From Paenibacillus gallinarum (GTDB taxonomy: Bacteria; Bacillota; Bacilli; Paenibacillales; Paenibacillaceae): DNA of 64,000 nucleotides. Location: the NCBI RefSeq assembly GCF_014836635.1, contig NZ_JACSQL010000006.1:186001-250000 (forward strand), in the 5' to 3' direction. Positions 51,498 through 60,714 of this stretch are shown piece by piece. Both the position numbers and the translations under genes were made by a program. Position 1 is the stretch's first letter, and each line of letters starts with the position of its first letter. The notes under the pieces were generated by a model. It worked only from the letters and a program-made list of their open reading frames with translations. It made no database searches and had not been told where the DNA came from.

Positions 51498-52316
51498 ATG
51501 AGTCATATTATTGATTACTATTCCCGCTTTGATGAATGGGGAAGGCTTGACCGCGAACCACACGAGTTTATCGTGAACATGCATTTTATAAATAAGTATT
51601 TACCGCAGCAGGGACATCTGCTGGATAACGGAGCAGGTCCAGGGAAATATGCAATGAAGCTCGCACAGAAAGGATACCGGATCAGTTTATCTGATTTGAC
51701 GCCTGCCCTTGTAGAATTCGCGAGAGAACAAGCAAAAGACCTGGACTTGGAGTCTTCCTTTACTGGTTTTCACGTTCAGAATGCGACAGATTTACATGAG
51801 CTAACAGATAACTCCTTTGATGCAAGTCTGATGCTTGGGCCTATGTACCATCTTCAAAGCGAAGAAGAAAGGTTGGCAGCAGTCCAGGAACTATATAGGG
51901 TGACCAAAGAGGAAGGAATCGTATTTGTTGCATTCCAATCCCGCACGAGAATGCTGTTCAATTCACTTCAGAATCCTGGGCATTGGAAGCCGAATCATAC
52001 GATGGAAGGGATCGAAGCGTTTTTATCCAGCAGTAGCTTTACACATGATGAACCAGGCAGATTTACAGGTGCTTACTACTATGGTGTGGAAGAAATTCAG
52101 CCTTTTATGGAAAGTAACGGATTCAGTACGATTGAACTGATTGGTTCAACCAGTATCGGGGGATTGCTGGACGCAAAAACACAAGAATACTGGAAAGAGC
52201 AGGGGGAAGAAGTTTATCAGAAGTTTATATCCATTATGATTCAAACGGCAGCTGACCCTTCGATCCTTGGCGTATCTTCCCACTTGTTGTATATAGGACG
52301 TAAAAACAAAAGGTAA
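51498..52316 (+). CDS. Class I SAM-dependent methyltransferase under T-box control
   Basis: 272 residues. Motif I is LLDNGAGPGKYAMKLAQKG (about 41-59) with the acidic residue in ISLSDLTP. Motif IV is FDASLMLGPMYHL. Substrate unknown. The frame extends back into the leader, but GGGAGGCAG sets the ATG at 51498. Regulation by a T-box implies a link to amino-acid supply, which is uncommon for a methyltransferase. It is convergent with the DUF1275 gene only 18 bp away and no terminator was seen between them. Confidence 0.88.
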   Translation: MSHIIDYYSRFDEWGRLDREPHEFIVNMHFINKYLPQQGHLLDNGAGPGKYAMKLAQKGYRISLSDLTPALVEFAREQAKDLDLESSFTGFHVQNATDLHELTDNSFDASLMLGPMYHLQSEEERLAAVQELYRVTKEEGIVFVAFQSRTRMLFNSLQNPGHWKPNHTMEGIEAFLSSSSFTHDEPGRFTGAYYYGVEEIQPFMESNGFSTIELIGSTSIGGLLDAKTQEYWKEQGEEVYQKFISIMIQTAADPSILGVSSHLLYIGRKNKR

Positions 52317-52334
52317 TAGGACCGTTCTCCTGAT

Positions 52335-53033
52335 TCATATTTTTTCTTGTGAAGCACGCTGAGCAGGAGATACACACATCATAAAGAAGACAATAAGAAG
52401 AAGACCGCTTGCAACCCATACCGCTTGATCTTCTAGATGATACGTGGCAAAGGTTCCGATAAAAGCCCCGCCTAGAAATGAACTGATGATCGTGGCAAAC
52501 TTTTTAAATTGAACGGATGCAGATTGATCTTTACGAAACAAAGAAATGTAGAGGGCTCTAGATGCTGTATATAAATTCCCTGTTGTCACGGTCGTATTAT
52601 AGGTCCACCCCTCTAGAGAACGAAAGGTTGAGATTTGCAGAGAGCCGACAAATACAATTAGGATCGTCACAATCATATTAGGAACGGACGCAGGAAGAAA
52701 CCGGACGCCAAAAAGGACGAGAATCTCTAGCAAAAGTACAGCTCTCGAAGGATCTAATAATTTCCGTATGATCCAGGGATGATTGAGCATTTGCGCGACG
52801 AATACTCCGGTTATAAAGGCTGCAATAGGTGGAATGCGTACAAGAGCCTCATGCACGTTCCCCTTGGCAGCCTCAATACCGAGAAGAACCATATTCCCTG
52901 TCTGGGCGGTAGAGAATACACCATCCCTGCCAATGTAAGTATAAGCATCGAGATAACCTGCGACGAGAGATAATAAGGCGCCGATATAAACCGATTCTGG
53001 AGATAATTTCAGCATTTTTCGTTTACGGAACAT
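52335..53033 (-). CDS. YoaK-like DUF1275 membrane protein
   Basis: A 232-residue membrane protein with about six helices. DUF1275 features are visible: LLSLVAGYLDAYTYIGRDGVFSTAQTGNMVLL (core GYLDAYTYIGRDG about 26-38) and TYNTTVTTGNLYTASRAL. B. subtilis YoaK is a relative. Function unknown. AAAGGAAGT precedes the ATG. Confidence 0.88.
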   Translation of the reverse strand: MFRKRKMLKLSPESVYIGALLSLVAGYLDAYTYIGRDGVFSTAQTGNMVLLGIEAAKGNVHEALVRIPPIAAFITGVFVAQMLNHPWIIRKLLDPSRAVLLLEILVLFGVRFLPASVPNMIVTILIVFVGSLQISTFRSLEGWTYNTTVTTGNLYTASRALYISLFRKDQSASVQFKKFATIISSFLGGAFIGTFATYHLEDQAVWVASGLLLIVFFMMCVSPAQRASQEKI

Positions 53034-53106
53034 ATCAGACTTCCTTTATCATTTACTTGTCTTCAAGATGCCTAATCTGTCCGTATTTTATTCACTTTAG
53101 AATGAT

Positions 53107-53406
53107 TCAAGCTTGATATCGGGTGAGGTCAATTCGCTTCGAAAGATCGAGCTCAACACCTTCGCTCTCAAGTAAACTTTGCTGTAGTGAGCGGTGCAAA
53201 TCATCACTCATCGAAATTCCCCCTTGCTTATTCACTACCCGATGCCATGGAAGACTATATTTTTCACTCATGGAATGCAGGATTCGTACCACTTGTCTTG
53301 CTCCCCGGGGACTGCCTGCCAAAGCAGCTACTTGGCCATAGGTCATCACTTTTCCTTCTGGAATCGATTGTATGATATCTATAACTCTTGCTGTAAAAGG
53401 CTGCAT
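53107..53406 (-). CDS. Alkyltransferase-like (ATL) DNA-binding protein
   Basis: A 99-residue protein of the MGMT/Ogt fold. GKVMTYGQVAALAGSPRGARQVVRILHS forms the HTH and arginine-finger region (RGARQV about 34-39). The active-site motif reads PWHRVV instead of PCHRVV: Trp replaces the alkyl-accepting Cys. ATL proteins bind O6-alkylguanine and pass the lesion to nucleotide-excision repair. AGAAGGAGAG precedes the ATG. It is divergent from the next hypothetical gene. Confidence 0.92.
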   Translation of the reverse strand: MQPFTARVIDIIQSIPEGKVMTYGQVAALAGSPRGARQVVRILHSMSEKYSLPWHRVVNKQGGISMSDDLHRSLQQSLLESEGVELDLSKRIDLTRYQA

Positions 53407-53587
53407 AACTACAAACTCTCCTTCTCTTAAGTCTCATGTATTTTAGTATAGCAGAAGATATAGAAGTTGAATAAAGTACGAGTTCCCCCTTCGTTAATTT
53501 CAAAATCCTCGTTCAATATATAATAAATTGAATAATAAGGTTTATAGCCTTAATAGGATGATTGATGTACAAAGGAGGGAACTATTC

Positions 53588-54139
53588 ATGATTTTGAAAA
53601 AGAAATATGGGGTTTATTTAGCAGTTGCACTTATCATTCTTATGATTGTTGTTGTTTATTTTATAAGTAGGCCTGCAGGGTTGTATGGGAACGATCAAGA
53701 GTCTATTGAGAAGATTCTTGAATCCGACGAAGTGTATCAAAACACAGAAATAGAAATTTTAGAGATCAAAGATATCTATAATAAAAGGGTGGTTGCTTTT
53801 CTAAGTGATCATAATCCTGCTTATGCTGAATTTAAGAAAGACGGGAAGGGGAATTATCTTCTTTCTAAGTTTCAAGATCGAAATGGGGAAGCTTTGTCTT
53901 CTTTTCTTATTCAAGAATTTGAAGATCAAGACGAAGTTCATGCCGCATCCATGTTGTATATTGCGAATCAAGATAACACGATCTCGAAGCTTGAACTTAC
54001 CGTAAATGAAGACCAAGTATTCCAGCGGGAGTTCGAGGTGAATCAGAAAGCTGTGGAATGGATTGAACTTCCGGAGTCTAATGAGTTTCAGTTCAAGTAT
54101 AGATATTATGATGAGAACGGCAAACCGCTAAATGAATAA
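53588..54139 (+). CDS. Hypothetical membrane-anchored protein
   Basis: About 183 residues. One N-terminal membrane helix (YLAVALIILMIVVVYFI) and an external domain rich in charged residues with alternating beta-strand pattern. No family recognised. The frame opens at 53528, but AAAGGAGGG before the ATG at 53588 fixes the start. It ends at a terminator. Confidence 0.72.
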   Translation: MILKKKYGVYLAVALIILMIVVVYFISRPAGLYGNDQESIEKILESDEVYQNTEIEILEIKDIYNKRVVAFLSDHNPAYAEFKKDGKGNYLLSKFQDRNGEALSSFLIQEFEDQDEVHAASMLYIANQDNTISKLELTVNEDQVFQREFEVNQKAVEWIELPESNEFQFKYRYYDENGKPLNE

Positions 54140-54143
54140 AGAC

Positions 54144-54180
54144 AAAAACTCTCTGCTCCGTTGAAGCAGGGAGTTTTTTT
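54144..54180 (+). terminator. Intrinsic terminator
   Basis: AAACTCTCTGCT pairs with AGCAGGGAGTTT, T-run follows. Confidence 0.87.
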
Positions 54181-54244
54181 GATAAGAAGACAAAATTACA
54201 AAATTATGGGTTGACCGGATGTAAAAACAAACGGTAATATATTG

Positions 54245-54259
54245 TTGCAAACGGTTTCA
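54245..54259 (+). promoter_or_regulatory. cre (CcpA) box 1 of the pullulanase gene
   Basis: TTGCAAACGGTTTCA matches the cre consensus WTGNAANCGNWNNCW fully. Confidence 0.65.
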
Positions 54260-54404
54260 TTATGGAGTGAAGCAGAAATATAGATATAGAAGTGAAAACC
54301 GATACTGTTCTTAATAAAAAGTAGAGGAAATGGGGTGGTAGCCTTCTTTCTGAGAAGTCAGTTTATTCTGAAACTCGACACAAAAGGGCAATGATCGGCG
54401 TTTT

Positions 54405-54419
54405 GTGCAAACGTTTCCA
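54405..54419 (+). promoter_or_regulatory. cre (CcpA) box 2 of the pullulanase gene
   Basis: GTGCAAACGTTTCCA matches the cre consensus except at the first base. It is near the expected transcription start, consistent with glucose repression. A LacI-type maltose regulator could also use such a site. Confidence 0.65.
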
Positions 54420-54473
54420 CAAAAGAACTGTGCTTTTTAATAACTGAATAAATCAAATGAAGGAGGATTTTTT

Positions 54474-55789
54474 ATGATGTATTCTGTCAGGCGAATGGCT
54501 ATTTTATTGTTAGTTTGTATGCTCGTGATTACAGGTTCAGGCTGGCATGCACTCACTGCTTCTGCCTCGGACAATGGGGTTCCTAAGCAACATTTACGCA
54601 TCCATTACGAAGGAGACGGCGAAGGATTAGGCGTATGGACATGGGAGGATGTGGCTGCTCCGTCTCAAACATGGCCTACAGATGCAACCCCCTTTTCCGC
54701 AGAACAGCAGGATACATACGGAGCCTACGTCGATATACAGCTAAAAGAAGGTGCTCAAAAAGTAGGATTCTTAATCGTAAACCGGGAGAATGGACAAAAA
54801 GATGGGGGAGACAAAATGGTCAACTTAGACAACTTGTCTGTAAATGAAGTATGGGTGAAGAAAGGATCTGACAAAGTATATCCGATTGAACCGGAGATTA
54901 CTACGGAATTGTTATCGGCAAAAGTAACTTCTGAAAATCAGATTCAGCTCCGCTTTTCAGATACAAAAGGACTATCAGATGAACAACTCTTAAGCGAAAT
55001 CATCGCAAAAGATCGTGATGGTGAAGGGGTCCAAGTGAATAAGGCAGAGATCGTGAGTGACAGAATTGTCAATCTCGCAGCAGAAGTGACAATGGACAAA
55101 TTACCCATAACTATCACTTATGCAGGGATCACAGTCACGACTATAACCGACTATAAAATGATCGATGCGGGATATTCGTATGATGGTAACGATCTTGGAG
55201 CTAGCTATACTCCAGAAAAAGTGACGTTTAAAATCTGGTCTCCTACCGCTTCAAGCGTAACCTTGAACGTCTATGACAAGGAAGATTCAACGATTCAGAT
55301 TGGATTCAAGCCGCTTACGCTAGGTGAGAAAGGCGTATGGGAAGCAGAAGTTCAGCCGTCCGAGATGAATTTAGCGGATCTGAAAGGTTACTTTTATCAG
55401 TATGATGTAGTGAATAACGGAGTAAGCCGAAAAGTATTAGACCCTTACGCGAAATCAATGGCTGTGTTTGAAGTCGATACGAACGGGAATGCAGGACCTG
55501 ATGGAGATACCGTTGGGAAAGCAGCCATAGTGAATCTTGAGGGTACGGACCCGCAAGGATACGATTATGCAACGATAGATGGATATAAGAAGAGGGAAGA
55601 TGCAATAATCTACGAACTGCATGTGAGAGATTTTACATCAGACCCTTCTATTGAAGGTGAGTTAGGTGATACACGGTGGGGATCATATGCAGCGGTTAAA
55701 CAAAAACTCAGCTATATTAAATCGTTAGGAGTAACTCACGTACAGCTTCTTCCTATTATGGCTTGGTATTATGGCTTGGTATTATGGTG
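54474..55789 (+). CDS. 5' fragment of the pullulanase (signal peptide, CBM41, CBM48)
   Basis: 438-residue frame. Signal peptide (ILLLVCMLVITGSGWHALTASA). A starch-binding CBM41 follows (LRIHYEGDGEGLGVWTWED, about 40-58). Next comes a CBM48/isoamylase-N region (ASYTPEKVTFKIWSPTASSV, about 240-259), then the opening strands of the GH13 barrel up to VTHVQLLPIMAWYYG. After that the frame runs into LVLW and stops because of the 13-bp duplication. GAAGGAGGA precedes the ATG. Confidence 0.8.
55758..55783 (+). repeat. 13-bp tandem direct repeat causing the pullulanase frameshift
   Basis: ATGGCTTGGTATT occurs twice head-to-tail (55758-55770 and 55771-55783), followed by another ATGG. A 13-bp insertion shifts the frame by +1. 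Confidence 0.92.
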
Positions 55790-58680
55790 ATGAGACGAAG
55801 ATGGGCGAACGGGAATTAACGTATTCTGCTAAAAACAATGAGTACAACTGGGGTTATGATCCGCATCATTACTTTTCTCCCGATGGTGCATATTCCGAAG
55901 ATCCAGCTGATCCGGAGCTGCGGATTCGTGAAACGAAAGAAATGATCGATGCGATCCATGATGCCGGTATGGGGGTCCTTCTAGATGTTGTATATACTCA
56001 TATGGCAAAAGCAGAACTTTTGAATGATATTGTGCCTAATTATTACGCATGGCAGGACGAAACAGGAAGTTTTGTTGGGGGATTTGGCAACAACCTCGCT
56101 ACGAATCATGCAATGGCAGAGAAATTAATGGTCGATTCCGTAAAATACTGGTTTGAAGAATACAAAATTGATGGCATGCGCTTTGATATGATGGGCGATG
56201 CCACATACAGCTCCATTCAAAAAGCGTACGATGCAGCAGCAACGCTTAATCCAAATGCTCTATTCATCGGAGAAGGATGGAGAACCTTTAGCGGTGCCTT
56301 AGCAGAACCTTCGCTTGCCGGACAGGGTGCAGATCAAGACTGGATGGATCAGACGGATGATGTGGGTGTCTTCTCTGATGAGATCCGTAATGAGCTCAAA
56401 TCCGGATTTGGTTCGGAAGGAGAACCGCGGTTTCTTACAGGTGGAGCTCGTGACATAGACCTCATTCTGAACAATATTAAAGGACAGCCAAGCAATACAC
56501 CAGCAGACGCCCCAGGAGATATGGTTCAGTATATCGAAGCCCATGATAATCTGCCTCTATATGATGTCATTGCACAGTCCATTAAGAAGAACCCTGCCAT
56601 TCCGGAAAATGATGTGGAAATTCATCAGCGTATTCGGCTGGGGAATCTCATGATTCTTACATCACAAGGTACCGCGTTCCTTCATGCGGGTCAAGAATAT
56701 GGACGAACAAAACAGTGGTTTGGAGAAGGCGTTCCGGAGCAGAAGTTTCATGCCTTCGAAGACGAGGAAGGTGAAGTCTTTGGTTATTTCATTCATGATT
56801 CCTATGATTCTTCAGATGCCATTAATAAATTTGATTGGTCCAAGGCGATAGATTCAAATAAATACCCCGTAAATAATGTAACACGAAAGTACACAGAGGG
56901 ACTTATTCAACTGCGTAAATCAACCAATGCATTTCGTCTGGGAGATAAAGGACTGGTTGACCGTAATATCAGTTTAATTGCTGCCCCGGAGATGAAAAAG
57001 AACGATTTAATTATTGCCTACAAAAACCAATCAACAGACCAAACCGGTGACTACTATGTTTTCTTAAACGCAGACCATTCTGAAAGAACATTAACGCTTC
57101 CTGTTGATTTAACGAAAGGAACAGTTGTCGTGGATCAAGATGAGGCAGGGATATCACAGGTACAGAACCCTTCTGGTTATGTTCTGAAGAAAGATTCTAT
57201 CACTTTGGAGCCGCTTACCGCTGTCATTATCAAAATGAATTCATCTGCTGAAAACCCTACGGTACCAGAACCTTCAGAGCCATCAGAACCTTCTGTACCG
57301 TCAAAACCAACAAATCCTGCAACTCCTGCAGCTCCTTCCGTATCAGGACAAGAAGAGAAGTGGGAGCAAGATTTAACTGCTTTGCTTACTAACATTCCTG
57401 CAGATCCAAAGACAGCAGCAAAAAAAATGATGAGTATAGTCAAACCGCTACTCACCGTAAATAAATTCAGTACCACCATAGACCAGACGGGATCTACAAT
57501 CGTTACACCTGACTCCTCCGCATTGAATCAAGCCTATAAACGTCTTCAAAGCGCATGGGGTCAGATTTCAAAACTAAATAAAACACAGCATAAAGATCTC
57601 CTGCTTACATTGCAACAAGAGCTTCAGGTGATAATCGATACGAAATCAGTTCAAGGGGAGCAGGTATCCGTCGATCTGCCGACTTCTTTTGTAGAACAAG
57701 TCCATCAATTATCATCAGGCGTTCAGTTTATATCAAACTCAGGAAGTGTCACAATCCCAGCAGGGGCGATCGAGGCGAATTATTTTATTTCTAAGGGCTC
57801 TTTTGTAATAACATTGTCCAAAGCTTCTGATTCCTCAACTGCGCATGATGCTTCTATGAAGGCAGTGGGAGATGGACTGACGTTCTCAATGAAGGTCAGT
57901 CAAAAAGGAAATGGCGGCGCCACGAGTGAAATTCTTCATTTCGTAAAACCTGTGTTGCTAGAAGGATTATACCGGTCAGAACAAGTGAAAAACCTGAACA
58001 AAACTGGATGGTATATGAAATCTAGTGATCAAAAGCGTAAGTACGTAAGTGATGTAAATGAAACACAGGTCAACTTATTAGAAACAAAACAAACGGGAAC
58101 CTACTTCTTGCTTGAATCAATACTTACGTTCAGCGATATCCATCTAAGTTATGCTAAAAATGATATTGAGTATCTTAGTGCAAGACAGATCGTGAATGGA
58201 ATAACAGACGATAAATTTGTTCCTAAGATGAAGGTGACGAGGGGCCAACTTGCGGTCATTCTTGGCCGGATGTTGGGTCTAACTGAGGAGACAGCTGCTA
58301 AACGTAAATTCACAGATGTTGAACCTCAGAAGTTTTACAGCAGTTATATAAATGCCCTGACTTCAGCTGGAATTGTAGAAGGAGATCCTAATCATACGTT
58401 CCGCCCAGAACAAAACATCACCCGTGAAGAAATGATAACTGCCCTGATGAATGCGTATGAATACAAAACAGGTCAGAAATTATCCGATATTCCAGGGTAT
58501 GAAGAAGCTGAATTCCGTGATATTTCCGAGGTAAGTGCTTATGCGAAATCTGCTGTTAAAGCAGCTAAAACGCTTGGGATCATGGAAGGGAATGGCGGAG
58601 AATTTCAGCCAAAAGAAATAGCTACTAGGGAGCAACTCGCGAAAATGGCAGTACAGTTCCTAAAATCTACGAAGCAGTAA
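55771..58680 (+). CDS. 3' fragment of the pullulanase (GH13 catalytic core and SLH repeats)
   Basis: 969-residue frame without a signal peptide. The type I pullulanase motif YNWGYDP opens it (about 25-31). GH13 catalytic residues are Asp139 (DGMRFDMMG), Glu168 (FIGEGW) and Asp259 (EAHDN). A Pro/Ser/Glu-rich linker near 500-525 leads to a poorly recognised domain. Three S-layer homology repeats fill about 790-965 (ITDDKFVPKMKVTRGQLAV; GDPNHTFRPEQNITREEM; GNGGEFQPKEIATREQLAKM). The ATG at 55771 is inside the duplicated repeat and has no ribosome binding site, so separate translation is unlikely. Confidence 0.8.
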   Translation: MAWYYGDETKMGERELTYSAKNNEYNWGYDPHHYFSPDGAYSEDPADPELRIRETKEMIDAIHDAGMGVLLDVVYTHMAKAELLNDIVPNYYAWQDETGSFVGGFGNNLATNHAMAEKLMVDSVKYWFEEYKIDGMRFDMMGDATYSSIQKAYDAAATLNPNALFIGEGWRTFSGALAEPSLAGQGADQDWMDQTDDVGVFSDEIRNELKSGFGSEGEPRFLTGGARDIDLILNNIKGQPSNTPADAPGDMVQYIEAHDNLPLYDVIAQSIKKNPAIPENDVEIHQRIRLGNLMILTSQGTAFLHAGQEYGRTKQWFGEGVPEQKFHAFEDEEGEVFGYFIHDSYDSSDAINKFDWSKAIDSNKYPVNNVTRKYTEGLIQLRKSTNAFRLGDKGLVDRNISLIAAPEMKKNDLIIAYKNQSTDQTGDYYVFLNADHSERTLTLPVDLTKGTVVVDQDEAGISQVQNPSGYVLKKDSITLEPLTAVIIKMNSSAENPTVPEPSEPSEPSVPSKPTNPATPAAPSVSGQEEKWEQDLTALLTNIPADPKTAAKKMMSIVKPLLTVNKFSTTIDQTGSTIVTPDSSALNQAYKRLQSAWGQISKLNKTQHKDLLLTLQQELQVIIDTKSVQGEQVSVDLPTSFVEQVHQLSSGVQFISNSGSVTIPAGAIEANYFISKGSFVITLSKASDSSTAHDASMKAVGDGLTFSMKVSQKGNGGATSEILHFVKPVLLEGLYRSEQVKNLNKTGWYMKSSDQKRKYVSDVNETQVNLLETKQTGTYFLLESILTFSDIHLSYAKNDIEYLSARQIVNGITDDKFVPKMKVTRGQLAVILGRMLGLTEETAAKRKFTDVEPQKFYSSYINALTSAGIVEGDPNHTFRPEQNITREEMITALMNAYEYKTGQKLSDIPGYEEAEFRDISEVSAYAKSAVKAAKTLGIMEGNGGEFQPKEIATREQLAKMAVQFLKSTKQ

Positions 58681-58743
58681 CAGAAAAATAATACAGAGAA
58701 GATTAACAAGGGATTCTTATGAAATTCTTCTTATATTTGAATG

Positions 58744-58786
58744 AAAGAAGGGACAGCGAGCATGCTGTCCCTTCTTTCTATTTTGT
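58744..58786. terminator. Bidirectional terminator
   Basis: AAAGAAGGGACAGC pairs with GCTGTCCCTTCTTT between the convergent pullulanase and oxidoreductase genes. Confidence 0.85.
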
Positions 58787-59817
58787 TAGAAATGTTCGAG
58801 TACCAATTTCCCGATCATATCTCCTTGTTCGACGATGGAATGTGCTTCTCTGAGATTGGCTGCATGGATTGGTTCAAGCCTCTTCGTTAGTGTCGTATGG
58901 ATCTTCTTCTGATCCACAAGAGTACTTAGTTTATTAAGGATGTCGTGCTGTCTAATCATATCTTCGGTCTCATACATGGCCCGAGTAAACATATACTCCC
59001 AGACCAATCCTGCGCTCTTGCTTTTCAGCGGAGAGAGATCGAGGGGATGATCAGATTCAACGATAGTTCCTATTGTCCCTTGGGGTGCAATCAGTTCACA
59101 CATTGCTTCATAATGCTCTCCCGTACTGTTAAGACAGAAGATGTAGTCAATATAGGTGTAACCTAGTTCTCTAACTTGGGAGACCAGATCTTCTCTATGA
59201 TTTACCACATGATCTGCGCCTTGTTTCTTAACCCAGTTGATAGATTCTGGGCGAGAGGCCGTTGCAATGACCGTTAGACCAGCATATTTACCTAGCTGCG
59301 TTGCGATCGAGCCGACACCACCGGCTCCGCTAATAATGAGAATTGTTTTATTATGATTATCAGCTGCATTCTCAGAAATACCGATTCTCTCAAACATCCC
59401 TTCCCAAGCAGTTATTCCTGTTAAAGGCAGGGCTGCAGCTTCTGCAAAGGATAATGTAGCAGGCTTATGGCCGACAATTCGCTCATCCACAAGGTGGAAT
59501 TCACTATTTCCCCCCTGACGAGTGATCGTTCCCGCGTAGAATACTTCATCTCCTGGTTTAAATAAGGTGCAAGATTCACCCACTTCTTCCACAATACCCG
59601 CCACATCATAACCAAGTATTTTGGGATCTTCTTCTTTTTTATCCTTCGGTGCTCGGACCTTTGTATCTACAGGATTTACAGATATCGCTTTTACTTTTAC
59701 TAGCAAATCTCGGCCGGCCGGAGTTGGTTTTTCTATGGTTAAGTCCATGAGACTCTCTGGATCTTCAATAGGTAAGTATCTATATAACCCTACCGCTTTC
59801 ATGAGCTGATCTGACAT
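58786..59817 (-). CDS. Zinc-independent MDR quinone oxidoreductase-like protein
   Basis: A 343-residue medium-chain reductase of the ZADH/quinone oxidoreductase type. It uses NADPH (IISGAGGVGSIATQLGKYAG; GAGGVGS about 164-170) and lacks the zinc-binding Cys/His cluster of classic alcohol dehydrogenases. The N-terminal AISVNPVDTKVR is typical. Probable cytoplasmic reductase of quinones or enones; the substrate is unknown. AAAAGGAGAGG precedes the ATG. Divergent from the VOC gene. Confidence 0.9.
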   Translation of the reverse strand: MSDQLMKAVGLYRYLPIEDPESLMDLTIEKPTPAGRDLLVKVKAISVNPVDTKVRAPKDKKEEDPKILGYDVAGIVEEVGESCTLFKPGDEVFYAGTITRQGGNSEFHLVDERIVGHKPATLSFAEAAALPLTGITAWEGMFERIGISENAADNHNKTILIISGAGGVGSIATQLGKYAGLTVIATASRPESINWVKKQGADHVVNHREDLVSQVRELGYTYIDYIFCLNSTGEHYEAMCELIAPQGTIGTIVESDHPLDLSPLKSKSAGLVWEYMFTRAMYETEDMIRQHDILNKLSTLVDQKKIHTTLTKRLEPIHAANLREAHSIVEQGDMIGKLVLEHF

Positions 59818-59999
59818 GATGAATCCTCTCCTTTTTGCATATGTTTTTTTAATTCTCTCATCCTACACTCCCTATATTACTAACCATGTTTTCGCAGAGC
59901 TATGCAGTGATAATGTTCACGGGGGAATCTATGGAGAATGTATGTTTATGATTAATGATTCTTATAAAAAGGGTAAGAAGAGGAAGGAGGGATGTACAG

Positions 60000-60476
60000 A
60001 TGATCGCCATTACACATATCGGATTATCCGTTCCAGATTTAGATCAAGCAATACGTTGGTATGAAGAAGTGCTCGGTTTTGAAAAAATAGCAGGTCCATA
60101 CTCTTTCGATCAAAAAAGCGAGAATCAACATAATATGACGAACGATCTGCAGGGACAGGAAGTACGGAAGATGCGAAATGCTCATTTAACTTGTGGAAAT
60201 CAGGTGGGACTTGAATTATTTGAATTCGAGGAGCCGAGAAGAAAACAGGTGCCAAAGGGAGAATATGATGGATTCTTTCATCTTTGTTTGCTGGTAGACG
60301 ATATTGAAGCGGTGGCTAACCGGATTGAGGCTACAGGCGGTAAAAAAACAAGTGAAATGTGGAATACGAGGAATGGTAAACCTTATTACCTGCAGTATTG
60401 CGAAGATCCGTTCGGAAATATTCTAGAATTGTATAATAAAAGTACGGAACTAATATATGGAAATAAAGAAGACTAA
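60000..60476 (+). CDS. VOC-family protein (lactoylglutathione lyase-like)
   Basis: A 158-residue VOC protein with two beta-alpha-beta-beta-beta modules. ITHIGLSVPDLDQAIRWYEEVLGF begins the first (His about residue 6 as a metal ligand). GFFHLCLLVDDIEAVANRIEATGG and YYLQYCEDPFGNILELY (Glu ligand) complete the site. It could be a glyoxalase-type or bleomycin-resistance-type enzyme. Substrate unknown. A longer frame begins at 59955, but AGGAAGGAGGG sets the ATG at 60000. Terminator follows. Confidence 0.87.
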   Translation: MIAITHIGLSVPDLDQAIRWYEEVLGFEKIAGPYSFDQKSENQHNMTNDLQGQEVRKMRNAHLTCGNQVGLELFEFEEPRRKQVPKGEYDGFFHLCLLVDDIEAVANRIEATGGKKTSEMWNTRNGKPYYLQYCEDPFGNILELYNKSTELIYGNKED

Positions 60477-60501
60477 CGTTAATGTCTATTAAAAATAAGG
60501 A

Positions 60502-60549
60502 GAACTTCCACTTGGGTCATGGACCTGATCTTGTGGGAGTTTTTTTATT
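60502..60549 (+). terminator. Intrinsic terminator after the VOC gene
   Basis: AACTTCCAC pairs with GTGGGAGTT, with an inner GGTC/GACC pair, then seven T residues. Confidence 0.8.
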
Positions 60550-60714
60550 TTGGATACGAATAGGGGTTCCTAATAAGGTTTATCAGCTTAACTAATAAGT
60601 ACTATAAGATGATTCTAATTGACCAGGTATTAACAGCTGTGGTAGTTTCAGTATAGATAAATAATTCTGATGAACTTACTGAGAATTAAATTCAATCATC
60701 CGAGGTGGATCTTA

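Larger units (their letters stand above)
54181..54473. other. Upstream region of the pullulanase gene
   Basis: 293 bp with two cre boxes (54245-54259 and 54405-54419) and the GAAGGAGGA ribosome binding site just before 54474. No other structure seen. Confidence 0.6.
54474..58680 (+). pseudogene. pulA: Type I pullulanase with C-terminal SLH domains, frameshifted by a 13-bp duplication
   Basis: Together the two frames encode one large cell-surface pullulanase that cleaves alpha-1,6 links in pullulan and branched starch. Removing one copy of the 13-bp tandem repeat at 55758-55783 restores a single frame of about 1397 residues. It would run signal peptide, CBM41, CBM48, GH13 type I catalytic domain, linker, a further surface region and three S-layer homology repeats. 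The break lies inside the catalytic domain just after LLPIMAWYYG, so neither half should be active alone. Two cre boxes precede the gene. The duplication could be reversible, a recent mutation, or an assembly error. Confidence 0.85.

Noticed and set aside
60550..60714. S-box (SAM) or LysR-type site before cysJ
   Set aside because: No conserved S-box sequence and no convincing T-N11-A dyad were seen.
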